A DNA stretch of 64,000 nt from Acinetobacter calcoaceticus DSM 30006 = CIP 81.8 (GCF_000368965.1 NZ_KB849780.1:1-64000); one strand, 5' to 3'; numbered from the stretch's first letter, positions 50,820-60,892 are shown. The notes: a model not told the origin generated them from the letters alone. Program-made: numbers and translations.

Positions 50820-53800
50820 ATGCTATCTAAATTCTTTATTCAGCGTCCTATTTTTGCCAGTGTTTTAGCAATTATTGTTATGGCATTTGGTATTTTCTCG
50901 GTGCTGAATTTACCCGTAGAACGTTATCCTGATATTGCCCCTCCAAAAATTACAGTATCGGCAAGTTATAGTGGGGCAGATGCGCAAACGGTTGAGCAAA
51001 GTGTTACTCAGATTTTAGAACAGCAAATACAAGGTATTGATCACTTACTTTATTTCAGCTCTACCAGTGATTCATCGGGACGTAGCCGAATTACGATTAG
51101 TTTTGATAATGGAACAAATCCAGATACAGCACAGGTGCAAGTACAAAATAGTATTAGTGGCGTCATAAGACGTTTGCCCGATGAAGTGCAACGCCAAGGA
51201 GTTACGGTAAGTAAGTCACTCGGCGATACTTTTATGGTGGTAGGTTTATATGACTCTACAGGTAAATCAGGCAATATTGAGCTATCGGACTATTTAACGA
51301 CGCATGTGGTAGATGACCTGAACCGTATTGAAGGGGTAGGCGAGTCCGATGTTTTTGGTTCGCAATATGCAATGCGAATCTGGCTAAACCCCGATAAATT
51401 AAAACAATATAATTTAATGCCAAGTGATGTTGCCAGTGCAATCACCGCTCAAAATACACAGGTGGCCGCAGGTGCGATTGGTGATTTACCTGTTATCGAT
51501 GGGCAGTATTTAAATACGAAAGTTACAGCAGGTTCTCGACTAAAAACAGTCGAAGAGTTTAAAAATATTGTAGTGAAATCAAATCAAACAGCGAGCTATG
51601 TCTATTTAAAAGATATTGCCAGAGTTGAGTTGGGGGCAGAAAATTATCAGTCTTTTAATACCATTAATGGTTATCCTGCCGCAGGTTTAGGTATTTCGCT
51701 ATCTTCAGGTGCAAATGCCATTCAAACCTCTAAGCTTATTCATCAAACTCTAGATCAGGTTACAAGCAAGTTACCAGCCGGATATAAAATTGTTTATCCA
51801 CGAGATAACACGCCGTTTGTGCAAGAGTCGATTAAGGAAGTAGTGAAGACGCTTATTGAAGCGATTATTCTCGTTATTTTGGTGATGTTCCTATTTTTAC
51901 AAAGCTGGCGCGCTACACTCATTCCGAGTATTACTGTGCCGGTTGTTATTTTAGGAACTTTTGCTGTCTTATATGTGCTTGGTTTTAGTATTAACACTTT
52001 AACTTTATTTGCACTGGTGCTCGCCATTGGCTTGTTAGTTGATGATGCCATTGTGGTGGTCGAAAACGTTGAACGGCTCATGCATGAACAGCATTTAACA
52101 CCAAAAGAAGCAGCCATTGAGTCGATGGGGGAAATTAGTGGAGCCTTAATTGGGATTACATTGGTTTTAACTGCGGTTTTTATTCCAATGTCTTTTTTAG
52201 GTGGTTCAATTGGGGTGATTTACCGCCAGTTTTCCATTACTTTAGTTGCCGCTATGGCGTTATCGCTCGTCGTTGCCTTAGTGCTTACACCAGCTTTGTG
52301 TGCCCTAATTTTAAAACCTAACCCTGAGCCTATGCGTTGGGCGGTTTGGTTTAACCAAAAAATTGATCAACTTAAAAATCAATATATCAAGATCGTACAA
52401 ACAAGCATTCGTTACAGTAAATCGGTTGTTGTGATTTTTGTGGCTTTGATTGCTGTTTTCGCCCTGTTCTATAGCGGTTTAAAAAGTGGATTTATTCCTA
52501 AAGAAGATCAAGGCATTTTAAGTGTTCAAATTAAGCTTGTGGATAGTGCTCCAATTTCTCAAAGCCAAAAAATTGGTGAACAAGTTCGTCAATATTTCCT
52601 GACTCAAGAAGATAAAAATGTCGACTTAGTTTTAATCCGTTATGGCCGAAATTACTCGGGTACAGGACAGAACTTGGCACAAGGATTTATTGCTTTAAAA
52701 CCGTGGGATGTGCGTACTGGAAAAGACAATTCGGCAGACGCTATACAAAAGCGTGCGATGAAATATTTTAGCCGTTTTAATAATGCTCAAATCAATGTGA
52801 CTTTACCTGCTTCAGTCAATGGTCTAGGTCAAACTGATGGTATGGATTTATGGATTCAAGATTTAAATGGGCAGGGGCAAGATTTTCTAGATAGCACCTT
52901 CCGTCAGTTGCAAACACAGAGCAAAAGCTACTCAAGTTTTGAAAACTTTGATAAGCAATCAACCAATAGTAAAGCAAACCTCAATATTAAGATTGACCAG
53001 AAACAAGCATTAGCAAATGGCTTAGAGCTACCTGCGATTAACAACACTCTGTCGAGTGCGTGGGGTGGGACTTACGTGAATGACTTTATTGACCGTGGTC
53101 GTATTAAGCGTGTCATGATTCAAGGTGATGCTGAGTTCAGATCGAAACCGGAAGATTTATATAATTGGTCTGTACGTAATAACCAAAATGAAATGGTGCC
53201 TTTTAGTTCATTTGCTAACTTTAGCTGGGGCGGAGCTCCTGAAATCGTAAAACGCTATATGGGATATAGTGCTTTACAGCTACAGGCAGATGTTGCGAGT
53301 GGCAGCAGTTCAGGTCAGGCAATGAAAGATGTTGAACAACTTGTTAATCAGCAAAAAGATGTCGGTTTAGCGTGGACAGGTTTATCTTTTGAAGAACAGA
53401 AGTCGACAAATCAGGCCATCTGGTTATATTTAATTTCGGCAGGCTTTATCTTTCTATGTTTAGCTGCTTTATATGAAAGCTTGAGCATTCCAGCCGCTGT
53501 GATGACATCAATTCCGCTTGGCGTAGGGGGAAGTGTTATTTTCTCTTATATTTTCGGCCTGCCGAATGACGTATATTTCCAAATCGCACTATTAACCACG
53601 ATTGGCCTATCGTGCAAAAACGCAATTTTGATTGTTGAGTTTGCAGCCTTGGCTCAAGAAAAGGGTAAGAATGCAATTCAAGCGGCTTTAGATGGCGCTA
53701 GCTTGCGTTTAAGACCCATTCTAATGACTTCTTTAGCCTTTGGTGCTGGAGTAATCCCTTTGGTCTTTGCTCAAGGCGCAGGGGCTGTGAGTCGCCAAGA

Positions 53801-53915
53801 AATCGGTATTAGTATTTTAGGTGGCGTCATGTTTGGTACTGTGCTGGTTTTATTCTTTATTCCAGTGATGTACGTGTTGCTTCGTTCATTGTTTAGATCG
53901 AACGCTTCTAGTTAA
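50820..53915 (+). CDS. RND (HAE1) multidrug efflux transporter, without adjacent adaptor
   Basis: 1031 residues, the full AcrB/AdeB-type length. Starts MLSKFFIQRPIFASVLAIIV; helix 4 has GLLVDDAIVVVENVERLM with the paired Asp of the proton relay (near 406-407); two large periplasmic loops; C-terminal GLSCKNAILIVEFAALAQEKG. It exports drugs or other compounds from the periplasm by proton motive force, with a membrane-fusion protein and an outer-membrane channel. Neither partner gene nor a regulator is next to it, so it may borrow partners. Substrate unknown. Confidence 0.92.
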   Translation: MLSKFFIQRPIFASVLAIIVMAFGIFSVLNLPVERYPDIAPPKITVSASYSGADAQTVEQSVTQILEQQIQGIDHLLYFSSTSDSSGRSRITISFDNGTNPDTAQVQVQNSISGVIRRLPDEVQRQGVTVSKSLGDTFMVVGLYDSTGKSGNIELSDYLTTHVVDDLNRIEGVGESDVFGSQYAMRIWLNPDKLKQYNLMPSDVASAITAQNTQVAAGAIGDLPVIDGQYLNTKVTAGSRLKTVEEFKNIVVKSNQTASYVYLKDIARVELGAENYQSFNTINGYPAAGLGISLSSGANAIQTSKLIHQTLDQVTSKLPAGYKIVYPRDNTPFVQESIKEVVKTLIEAIILVILVMFLFLQSWRATLIPSITVPVVILGTFAVLYVLGFSINTLTLFALVLAIGLLVDDAIVVVENVERLMHEQHLTPKEAAIESMGEISGALIGITLVLTAVFIPMSFLGGSIGVIYRQFSITLVAAMALSLVVALVLTPALCALILKPNPEPMRWAVWFNQKIDQLKNQYIKIVQTSIRYSKSVVVIFVALIAVFALFYSGLKSGFIPKEDQGILSVQIKLVDSAPISQSQKIGEQVRQYFLTQEDKNVDLVLIRYGRNYSGTGQNLAQGFIALKPWDVRTGKDNSADAIQKRAMKYFSRFNNAQINVTLPASVNGLGQTDGMDLWIQDLNGQGQDFLDSTFRQLQTQSKSYSSFENFDKQSTNSKANLNIKIDQKQALANGLELPAINNTLSSAWGGTYVNDFIDRGRIKRVMIQGDAEFRSKPEDLYNWSVRNNQNEMVPFSSFANFSWGGAPEIVKRYMGYSALQLQADVASGSSSGQAMKDVEQLVNQQKDVGLAWTGLSFEEQKSTNQAIWLYLISAGFIFLCLAALYESLSIPAAVMTSIPLGVGGSVIFSYIFGLPNDVYFQIALLTTIGLSCKNAILIVEFAALAQEKGKNAIQAALDGASLRLRPILMTSLAFGAGVIPLVFAQGAGAVSRQEIGISILGGVMFGTVLVLFFIPVMYVLLRSLFRSNASS

Positions 53916-53988
53916 AAGCAAACTATTTTAAAAAGAGGCATTAAATCAAGTATATTAAGTTTAACTTTCCTTAGTGTATTTGATTGAG

Positions 53989-54564
53989 ATGCCTCAAGAA
54001 AAAAAATTAACAGAGCAGCAGGTCATCGCACTAGAACGAGATCTCGCTAAGTTTGCCACCATGATGGATAGTGCGGTTCGCATTCCTTTTACTAAACAAG
54101 GTATTGGAGCTGATGCTGCACTGAGCACGATTCCAATTGCTGGTGATGTTGCTGGTTTCGCGTTGACGTGCTATGCCATTTATAAAGCTAAACAGATTGG
54201 TGTACCTCAACATAAGCTGACTCCAGTCATTAAACTGGCAGTTGTAGATGCTGTAGTGGGCTTTGTTCCTGTTGCAGGAACTATTTTCGATATTTTTATA
54301 CGACCTAGTAGAAAAGCATTAGATGTGGTGCATACGCACATACGTGAAGAATATGCGATTCAAAGTGATATTCATGTCGTTCATCCATATTTACATGAAA
54401 AACTCGAAAAGAAGCAGCAGCACTCAGCTTTCTGGCGTAATCCTGTAGTCAGTTGGTTATGGTTACATATACCCGATTTATTAGGTGCCTTTGTACTGCT
54501 TTTAATTGGCTTGGCTGTTTGGTGGGGAGCAAGTTATCTGTGGAGCTTCTATCAAACCATGTAA
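53989..54564 (+). CDS. DUF4112 membrane protein
   Basis: About 191 residues from ATG at 53989 (GTG at 53974 is an alternative). Conserved DUF4112 stretch: LAKFATMMDSAVRIP, GADAALSTIPIAGDVAGF, KLAVVDAVVGFVPVAGTIFDIFIR. Two or three hydrophobic segments, plus a C-terminal helix (LLGAFVLLLIGLAVWWGA). Function unknown. It follows the RND gene by about 70 bases and could be co-transcribed, but no coupling is visible. Confidence 0.85.
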   Translation: MPQEKKLTEQQVIALERDLAKFATMMDSAVRIPFTKQGIGADAALSTIPIAGDVAGFALTCYAIYKAKQIGVPQHKLTPVIKLAVVDAVVGFVPVAGTIFDIFIRPSRKALDVVHTHIREEYAIQSDIHVVHPYLHEKLEKKQQHSAFWRNPVVSWLWLHIPDLLGAFVLLLIGLAVWWGASYLWSFYQTM

Positions 54565-54567
54565 TAA

Positions 54568-54602
54568 GAAATAAAGCCTCCGATTGGAGGCTTTATTTCT
54601 TC
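54568..54602. terminator. Bidirectional terminator
   Basis: Perfect 14-bp stem GAAATAAAGCCTCC / GGAGGCTTTATTTC with GATT loop, between DUF4112 and htpX. Confidence 0.87.
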
Positions 54603-54614
54603 ACGTTAAACGTT

Positions 54615-55520
54615 TTATGGGCAATCTAATTGATGTAAAGCTGCCACACGTTGTTCAATTGTTGGGTGGGTTTGGAACAAAGCAGCTAAGCTGAAACCTT
54701 GTTCTTTACCTTCCGCAATCGCGAAAGCTTTCATTTCTTTTGGCATTTGATCTGGCATTTCTGTCTCAGCTTGTAGACGTAATAATGCAGAAATCATTGC
54801 TTGTTTACCTGCTAAACGCGCACCTGCTTCATCAGCACGGTATTCACGATAACGAGAGAACCACATCACGATAGCCGAAGCGAGAATACCAAAGACGATA
54901 TCCAATACCATGGTAATAACAAAGTAACCCATACCCGGTGCTTCATCATCTTGACGGCCAAAAACATTGCGGTCAATAAAGTCACCTACCACACGGGCAA
55001 AGAACATAACAAAGGCGTTCACGACACCTTGAATGAGGGCTAAGGTGACCATATCACCATTCGCAACGTGACCAATCTCATGTGCGAGAACGGCACGTAA
55101 CTCATCTTTATTCATACGTTCAAGTAGACCCGATGAAACGGCAACCAATGCATCATTTTTATTCCAGCCTGTTGCAAAGGCATTGGATTGATATGATGGA
55201 AAAATACCAACCTCTGGCATGTTAATACCAGAACGTTGAGAAAGTTCAGCGACTGTTTGCAATAACCAGCTTTCAGCTTGGTTACGAGGAGCATTCGGGT
55301 CGATCAGTTCTGTACCGGTCGTTTTCTTAGCCATCCATTTTGACATAAACAGTGAGATTAAAGAGCCCACCATACCAAACACAAAACAGATGACTAAAAG
55401 GTTGCCTAGATTCAAGCCACCCGCGCCATGGTAACTACCGACACCGAAGAGTGACAAAATAATGCCAGCTACAACCAGTACCGCGAGGTTGGTAAGCAAA
55501 AACAAACCAATCCGCATCAT
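54615..55520 (-). CDS. htpX: Protease HtpX
   Basis: 301 residues. Two N-terminal membrane helices, zinc site [11 protein letters not shown] (HEIGH 147-151), and a conserved [13 protein letters not shown] with the third ligand. A further pair of hydrophobic segments follows the active site. It is an inner-membrane metalloprotease that degrades damaged membrane proteins and overlaps functionally with FtsH. AGAGGA precedes the ATG. Confidence 0.96.
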   Translation of the reverse strand: MMRIGLFLLTNLAVLVVAGIILSLFGVGSYHGAGGLNLGNLLVICFVFGMVGSLISLFMSKWMAKKTTGTELIDPNAPRNQAESWLLQTVAELSQRSGINMPEVGIFPSYQSNAFATGWNKNDALVAVSSGLLERMNKDELRAVLAHEIGHVANGDMVTLALIQGVVNAFVMFFARVVGDFIDRNVFGRQDDEAPGMGYFVITMVLDIVFGILASAIVMWFSRYREYRADEAGARLAGKQAMISALLRLQAETEMPDQMPKEMKAFAIAEGKEQGFSLAALFQTHPTIEQRVAALHQLDCP

Positions 55521-55767
55521 TGAGAAAATCCTCTTATAAATAAAATGTTATCTGATTTATAAATTCTAAATCATGCAGCTAATATGCGGGGCTTAGGGGA
55601 AAAATTCAAGAAAAAAATAAGGAATTGATACATTCTTTCACGAAGTAGAATGTACCTAAATTTAAAGAATTATTGGCTAAATTTGCCTAAATGGTAAGGA
55701 TTAGGTAATAGATCTTTACAATTTAAAGCATAGAAATTTGATGGAATATATCCGTCAGTAAAAGTTT

Positions 55768-56637
55768 TTATTCAATTCGAATATGTGCAATAGCAGTGGC
55801 ATTGTTCGTGACATAAGTACCCGTAGGCGCATCAGTAAATGTCCCATTCGATAAAGTCACAATTTGACGAGAAGAGGAATATTTAGGTGCTGGTGCTGCT
55901 ATTTGAGCTGTTGTGTTTTCCGTTAAATTAGAAGACTGAGAAGAGACTTGCGCTGAAGTATTAGAAGAATTAGTAAAAGATGAAAAACCTGAACCAGATG
56001 AATATAAGTTTTGATATCGACTGGTTACGCGGCGCACATAATCTTGTGTTTCACGAAAAGGGGGAATACCGCCGTATTTATCAACATTACCTTCACCTGC
56101 ATTATAAGCAGCAAGTGCCATTTGTGTATTGCCACGAAAGCGCTTGAGCAACCAGCTTAAATATTTTGCACCTGCAAAAATATTTTGCTGAGCGTCAAAG
56201 GCATTGGTCACGTTAAATCGACGTGCAGTCGCAGGCATAAGCTGCATAAGACCTTGTGCCCCGACTGGAGAGCGAGCATTTACATTAAATCCTGATTCGG
56301 TATGCATGACGGCCTTAATTAAGCCTTCTGATACGCCGTGTTGCTGTGCAGCCTGTTTAATAATGTGGTCAAAAGCATTTTTATTTTTATTGTAGCTTGG
56401 TAGAACAGAGGCCTCTGAGGCTCCCCAGTTCGTATAACTATGAATATTACTGTCAGGGTAATAGGTTACTTTTACTTTTTTAAGTGATTGATCATTACTT
56501 TTTCGATTCGTCAGCAATGTACTACCATTTTTATCTTGGTAAATATACATCTGACCTGCTGAAGTCGACGTTATGCCGACCGAAAAAGTGGTTATCCCCA
56601 GTAAACAAGAAAAAAGAAATTGAACCGGTTTTTTCAT
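55768..56637 (-). CDS. Secreted lytic transglycosylase (SLT domain)
   Basis: 289 residues. Signal peptide of about 27 residues ending STSA, then a DUF4124-like segment (QMYIYQDKNGSTLLTNRK). The SLT domain carries AVMHTESGFNVNARSPVGAQGLMQLMPATA with the catalytic Glu, and MALAAYNAGEGNVDKYGGIPPFRETQDYV. It cleaves the MurNAc-GlcNAc bond with 1,6-anhydro product in the periplasm. Low-complexity Ser/Asn/Thr tail. Monocistronic. Confidence 0.92.
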   Translation of the reverse strand: MKKPVQFLFSCLLGITTFSVGITSTSAGQMYIYQDKNGSTLLTNRKSNDQSLKKVKVTYYPDSNIHSYTNWGASEASVLPSYNKNKNAFDHIIKQAAQQHGVSEGLIKAVMHTESGFNVNARSPVGAQGLMQLMPATARRFNVTNAFDAQQNIFAGAKYLSWLLKRFRGNTQMALAAYNAGEGNVDKYGGIPPFRETQDYVRRVTSRYQNLYSSGSGFSSFTNSSNTSAQVSSQSSNLTENTTAQIAAPAPKYSSSRQIVTLSNGTFTDAPTGTYVTNNATAIAHIRIE

Positions 56638-56919
56638 TTTATGTTATTCACAATTTTAAGATATTCAAAACTTGTCGAAGAGTTTATCAAAAAATATTAC
56701 AGAAAGAACTTTTGTGTAATATTTTTTATTTCGACTCTTTCAAAAAATCAAGCTGTTTTGTTCGAATGCTCATCAAAAAAAATTAAAAATTATTTTTAAA
56801 ATGATTCTATTGACTTGACTAACATGTTGATATTTAAAGGTAAAAAACATTGGTTAAAAAATGATCAATTTAAATAAAACCCTTAACAGAAGGTCTAAAC
56901 AGTTTGTCAAGTACGAAGA

Positions 56920-56963
56920 AATCCACAATTTTATCCACAGGTTTTGTGGAAAACTGTGGAAAA
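56920..56963. promoter_or_regulatory. Cluster of DnaA-box-like 9-mers
   Basis: TTATCCACA (56931-56939) is a perfect E. coli-type DnaA box. Beside it are AATCCACAA (56920-56928) and two inverted near-boxes TGTGGAAAA (56945-56953 and 56955-56963). Four sites in 44 bp. Confidence 0.5.
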
Positions 56964-57074
56964 GTCCAAAAAGTAAGCACTTTGCACAAATTTTGAACGC
57001 GCTAGTCAAAATAAAGCACGACTTTTGCATCATGCAGGAGCAATGTGACGGCTTCAAGAATTGAAACTAATCTT

Positions 57075-57104
57075 TTGATGCGATTCTCGTCCGAATCATA
57101 TAAA
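57075..57104 (+). promoter_or_regulatory. Sigma70-type promoter of ttcA
   Basis: TTGATG (57075-57080), 18-base spacer, TATAAA (57099-57104), giving a leader of about 30 bases. Confidence 0.55.
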
Positions 57105-57141
57105 ATTGCGCGGTATTTTTATTTATGGGTATATCTCGTCT

Positions 57142-58047
57142 ATGTACGCGCCAGTTGAGTCTAATCAGGGATTTAATTTTAAGCCTGAACTTCCAACAAG
57201 CTCGGCCTATTACCGTTTGCTCAAGAAGCTTCGCCGTCAAGTTGGGCATGCTATTCGTGACTTCAATATGCTTGAAGAGGGCGATAAGGTCATGGTGTGT
57301 GTGTCTGGTGGTAAAGACAGTTATACCTTGCTCGATATCATGTTGCAGTTTAAACGTATTGCACCAATCAATTTTGATGTTGTTGCGGTTAACCTTGACC
57401 AAAAGCAACCAGGCTTTCCTGAAGATGTCTTACCTCGTTATATGGAAGAAAATAACATTCCATATTACATTTTAGAAAAAGACACCTATACCATTACTAA
57501 GCGTTTAACACCGGAAGGTAAAACCTACTGTGCAGTATGTTCGCGTTTACGTCGTGGTTCTTTGTATGGCTTTGCACAAGAAATTGGTGCGACTAAAGTT
57601 GCTTTAGGACATCACCGCGATGACATTCTTGCAACGTTCTTCTTAAATCTGTTTCATGGTGGTAGTTTAAAGGCAATGCCTCCAAAGCTTTTATCATCAG
57701 ATAAAAAGAATATTCTGATTCGTCCATTGGCATATGTTGAAGAAAAAGACATCATCAAATATGCTGAGTTGCGTCAGTTCCCAATCATTCCATGTAACCT
57801 TTGTGGTTCGCAGGAAAACTTACAGCGTGCCATGCTCAATGAAATGCTACGTGACTGGGATAAACAATATCCGAAACGCTTACACAGCATTTTCGGTGCG
57901 TTACAAAACGTATCTCCGTCTCAGTTAGCGGACCGTGAACTGTTTGATTTCGAAGCGCTAGATTCTCAGCGCGAGCTGGATTTTAAAGATCCAGAAGAGC
58001 TTAAGAATCGCTTAGATGTTGTGAACTTAAGTTTTGCTGCTGAGTAA
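57142..58047 (+). CDS. ttcA: tRNA 2-thiocytidine(32) synthetase TtcA
   Basis: 301 residues from ATG at 57142; the longer TTG start (57106) overlaps the promoter's start site. PP-loop SGGKDS at 55-60 and the iron-sulfur Cys C130-x2-C133 plus a third Cys in PCNLC (218/221), the TtcA pattern. It thiolates C32 of certain tRNAs using a [4Fe-4S] cluster and ATP. A 13-bp stem-loop follows the gene. Confidence 0.96.
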   Translation: MYAPVESNQGFNFKPELPTSSAYYRLLKKLRRQVGHAIRDFNMLEEGDKVMVCVSGGKDSYTLLDIMLQFKRIAPINFDVVAVNLDQKQPGFPEDVLPRYMEENNIPYYILEKDTYTITKRLTPEGKTYCAVCSRLRRGSLYGFAQEIGATKVALGHHRDDILATFFLNLFHGGSLKAMPPKLLSSDKKNILIRPLAYVEEKDIIKYAELRQFPIIPCNLCGSQENLQRAMLNEMLRDWDKQYPKRLHSIFGALQNVSPSQLADRELFDFEALDSQRELDFKDPEELKNRLDVVNLSFAAE

Positions 58048-58064
58048 AACTACTTGATAAGTCA

Positions 58065-58097
58065 ATTAAAGGCACTTTATAAACAAGTGCCTTTAAT
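58065..58097 (+). terminator. Stem-loop after ttcA
   Basis: 13-bp stem ATTAAAGGCACTT / AAGTGCCTTTAAT, 7-base loop; weak T tract. Confidence 0.65.
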
Positions 58098-58251
58098 GTA
58101 TCAAAATACTAAAAAATGAATGTTCCGTACAAAAAGTCATAGCCCTAAATTTAAATTACATGCTATAACAACGCTCAAGCAGAATTGCTTCACATGATGT
58201 TGTCTGGATAGGCAACTAGAGAAATTGAACAAATAAATTTGAGGAAGAATC

Positions 58252-58635
58252 ATGCCTGCATTTTTAACTGAAGATTGGTTTGCTACTGTCGAAAAATTAA
58301 CTGCTGAAGCAGGGGATCTTAATTTGCCACCTGCTCTTGCGAATTTGGCAATTAATTTAGTAGTTACAGATGCTTCTGGAAATACCGAATTAGCTTTAGA
58401 TGGGGGTAAAATCAAAAAAGGTTTGTCTTCAAATGCCAAAACAACTTTAAATATGGATGCTGAAACTTTACGTAAAGTATTCTTAGAGTTTGATATGGCT
58501 GCTGCTATGCAGGCATTCATGACTGGTAAAATTAAAGTTCAAGGCGATATGTCTCAATTGATGGCTTTACAAACAGCTAAGCCAAGCCAAGAACAAAAAG
58601 ATTTGTTCAAGAAAGTGTTAGAGCAAACAGCTTAA
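58252..58635 (+). CDS. SCP2 sterol-binding domain protein
   Basis: 127 residues, one SCP2 domain: LVVTDASGNTELALDGGKIKKG, then ANAKTTLNMDAETLRK-like core and MTGKIKVQGDMSQLMAL near the end. Small soluble lipid-binding protein; in bacteria its ligand and role (often ubiquinone- or fatty-acid-related) are unclear. GAGGAAG precedes the ATG. Single gene with its own terminator. Confidence 0.88.
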   Translation: MPAFLTEDWFATVEKLTAEAGDLNLPPALANLAINLVVTDASGNTELALDGGKIKKGLSSNAKTTLNMDAETLRKVFLEFDMAAAMQAFMTGKIKVQGDMSQLMALQTAKPSQEQKDLFKKVLEQTA

Positions 58636-58653
58636 ATTTCAAAGAATTCAAAT

Positions 58654-58687
58654 AAAAAGCTTACCCATAGAGGTAAGCTTTTTATTT
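58654..58687. terminator. Terminator after the SCP2 gene
   Basis: AAAAGCTTACC / GGTAAGCTTTT stem (58655-58682), T-rich tail; A-run upstream may serve the minus strand too. Confidence 0.83.
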
Positions 58688-58726
58688 ATACAAACAATGA
58701 ATTTATCAACTTTTAAACAATAAAAA

Positions 58727-59839
58727 TTAGATATTGATTCGTGTTTGCGCCGTTTTGATATGTTCAAGATAAGCACGGATACGGGTGACATATTGAACTG
58801 CTTGCTTATATCGACCATTTCGCGTTTTATTACTTTGCAAATAGTCATAGAGATTGACCCATTTGTTCGGATCTTTCCCTTGAGATTGCAAGCGCTTCTG
58901 AATTTGACTTACCGCACCCGGTCCCATGTTATAGGCCACAAGCGCATACCAGTTCCGATCAGGGAAGGGAATATTATCAAATTCAGTTAGCATCAAATCG
59001 TAATACTTCGCGCCACCCTGAATACTCTGAGCAGGATCGCTACGGTTGCTTACACCCATTGCTCGAGCAGTGCTATTGGTCAGCATCATTAAGCCACGAA
59101 CACCTGTGGGAGAAACAGATTCTGGCTTTAAGTATGATTCTTGATAACCAATTGCTGCAAGTAAATGCCAGTCGAGATCATATTTAGCCGCACTTTGTTT
59201 AAAGCTCGCTTTATAAATCGGTAAACGCTTGCTTAAGTCACGCTGAATGGTTGACCAAGCTTCCGGTTTCACTACATTGCGGTTATAAAAAGAAGCAAGC
59301 TGTTGTGTCACACCATTTTGCTTACTTTGGCATACAAAGCCGCTAGCAGTCTGGGTGAGGGGGTCATCAGCTTGTTTAAACACCCAGCTCAACTCAGAAT
59401 TTAAACCATTTTTTTGCAAATTGACTGTGTCACCACAACTTGCAGAAAAGGACATTAAACCTTTGTTCTCGATGGTACTTAAACCTGCGGTAGTCATCGC
59501 AAAGTTTGCTTTACCTTGCTGAACCCATCTAAGTGCAGTGGCATTGTCTGCCACGATTTTAAAGTCCAGCTTTACATTAAGGGTTTGTGCATAGTTACGT
59601 GCTAAGTCGTAACCAAAACCATGTAAAAACTGATCTTCTTTGAAAACGGTTGTCGGGCTTTCTACCGCAACAACAGTTAGAGTATTTGTATTTACTACAG
59701 TATTGTACTGTAGGGTTTTTCCTGCATTAAGACTATGAAATGGAAAAAGCATAGTACTGAGTGCAAGTGCTTTTAACGGGAGAGAAGAAAATAAAGAGTT
59801 AAGGCAAAGCCTCGACCCTGAACTTGAATTACTGTGCAT
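58727..59839 (-). CDS. MltF-like lytic transglycosylase (SBP3-like + SLT)
   Basis: 370 residues. N-terminal signal with a long charged/Ser-rich n-region ending SLNA. A solute-binding-like domain (LTVVAVESPTTVF, GFGYDLARNYAQTL, LRWVQQGKANFAMTTAGLS) is followed by an SLT domain: AAIGYQESYLKPESVSPTGVRGLMMLT with catalytic Glu, then ALVAYNMGPGAV. This two-domain order is that of MltF, though the lipobox of E. coli MltF is not evident and the SBP domain looks shortened. It trims peptidoglycan; GGAG precedes the ATG. Confidence 0.88.
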   Translation of the reverse strand: MHSNSSSGSRLCLNSLFSSLPLKALALSTMLFPFHSLNAGKTLQYNTVVNTNTLTVVAVESPTTVFKEDQFLHGFGYDLARNYAQTLNVKLDFKIVADNATALRWVQQGKANFAMTTAGLSTIENKGLMSFSASCGDTVNLQKNGLNSELSWVFKQADDPLTQTASGFVCQSKQNGVTQQLASFYNRNVVKPEAWSTIQRDLSKRLPIYKASFKQSAAKYDLDWHLLAAIGYQESYLKPESVSPTGVRGLMMLTNSTARAMGVSNRSDPAQSIQGGAKYYDLMLTEFDNIPFPDRNWYALVAYNMGPGAVSQIQKRLQSQGKDPNKWVNLYDYLQSNKTRNGRYKQAVQYVTRIRAYLEHIKTAQTRINI

Positions 59840-60211
59840 GTTGTCTCCGCTACAGATAATTTATGCCCAAAAAGTCAGACAATAAGCTGCCATAACTTTT
59901 AAAAGTTGATAAATTCAATAAGGGGTGGGCAGTCATGACGTCATTCAAAATGACATGAAATGAAAAAAACAAACTGTGTAGAAAATCTACATAGTTTTCT
60001 GAAAGGTTAAAAAATGCTCAACATTTAATCTGCGCGCATCATAATATTGAAAAAAAGTATTGTCAAATTTCGTACAATTAAATATTCGATATATCATCAT
60101 AAACACATGAATTTCTTAAGGAAGAAAATTTATACACTTCTGATATGAGAAAATAGGGTATAAAATGCTACATCTTGTAAGCGATATGTTGTTGAACAGT
60201 GGTTTTTAATC
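59840..60211. other. Divergent intergenic region, mltF-like / greB
   Basis: 372 bases, AT-rich. TATAAA (60159-60164) is a candidate -10 for greB without a good -35. No RNA gene, repeat or ORF seen. Confidence 0.45.
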
Positions 60212-60706
60212 ATGAAATCTAACTTAATCACCCGATCAGGGCATGACAAATTAGTTGCTGAATTAAAACAACTTTGGCATGAAGAACGACCGGAAATCAC
60301 AAAAAAAGTGAATTGGGCTGCAAGCTTGGGTGATCGCAGTGAAAATGCAGATTATCAGTACAACAAGCAGCTGCTTAGAAAAATTGATCGACGAGTACGC
60401 TATTTAGGAAAACGTTTAGAAGAATTAAAAATCATTGATTACTCCCCTGAGCAAGCCGGTAAGGTTTATTTTGGAGCTTGGGTCGAGATTGAAAACGAAG
60501 AAGGTGAGCAAAAAACTTTACGTATTGTGGGGATTGATGAAATTTATGATCATCACCCGCAGCATATTTCGATTGAATCACCTATGGCCCGTGCACTGCT
60601 TGGCAAAGAAGTAGATGATGAGATTGAAGTGCATACACCATCTGGGAAAAAGCTTTGGTATATCAATACAATTCGCTATGAGAAGAACGGAAACCCAGAA
60701 AACTAA
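60212..60706 (+). CDS. greB: Transcription elongation factor GreB
   Basis: 164 residues. N-terminal coiled coil with DRSENADYQYNKQLLRKIDRRVRYL, the GreB form of the acidic tip, and a C-terminal ISIESPMARALLGKEVDDEIEV domain. It rescues RNA polymerase backtracked by several bases. The basic patch KIDRRVRYLGKRLE distinguishes it from GreA (10707-11183). Confidence 0.95.
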   Translation: MKSNLITRSGHDKLVAELKQLWHEERPEITKKVNWAASLGDRSENADYQYNKQLLRKIDRRVRYLGKRLEELKIIDYSPEQAGKVYFGAWVEIENEEGEQKTLRIVGIDEIYDHHPQHISIESPMARALLGKEVDDEIEVHTPSGKKLWYINTIRYEKNGNPEN

Positions 60707-60756
60707 AGTAATTTGTATTTATTTTGAGCGTTTGAATTAAAAGTTAAATAAAAGAT

Positions 60757-60785
60757 TTGCCAACTTGTGTTTTTGTTTATATTAT
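60757..60785 (+). promoter_or_regulatory. Promoter of tRNA-Ser
   Basis: TTGCCA (60757-60762), 17-base spacer, TATTAT (60780-60785), then GC-rich AGCGCTC. Same hexamers as before tRNA-Leu copy 1. Confidence 0.78.
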
Positions 60786-60795
60786 AGCGCTCGTT

Positions 60796-60885
60796 GGAAG
60801 CGTGGCAGAGCGGTTTAATGCACCGGTCTTGAAAACCGACGAGGGTGTGAGTCCTCCGTGAGTTCGAATCTCACCGCTTCCGCCA
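60796..60885 (+). tRNA. tRNA-Ser (anticodon UGA)
   Basis: 90 bases with encoded CCA. Acceptor GGAAGCG / CGCTTCC, discriminator G, class II variable arm, anticodon loop CTTGAAA giving UGA, T-loop GTTCGAATC. Confidence 0.97.
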
Positions 60886-60892
60886 AATTCTT

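Larger units (their letters stand above)
56638..57141. other. Intergenic region with DnaA-box-like cluster and ttcA promoter
   Basis: About 500 AT-rich bases between divergent genes. It holds a cluster of DnaA-box-like 9-mers (56920-56963) and a sigma70 promoter (57075-57104). Nothing else recognised. Confidence 0.55.

Noticed and set aside
56931..56963. Chromosome origin oriC
   Set aside because: Only four box-like sites, no dnaA/dnaN/rpmH neighbours and no extended unwinding region recognised; kept only as a DnaA-box cluster.
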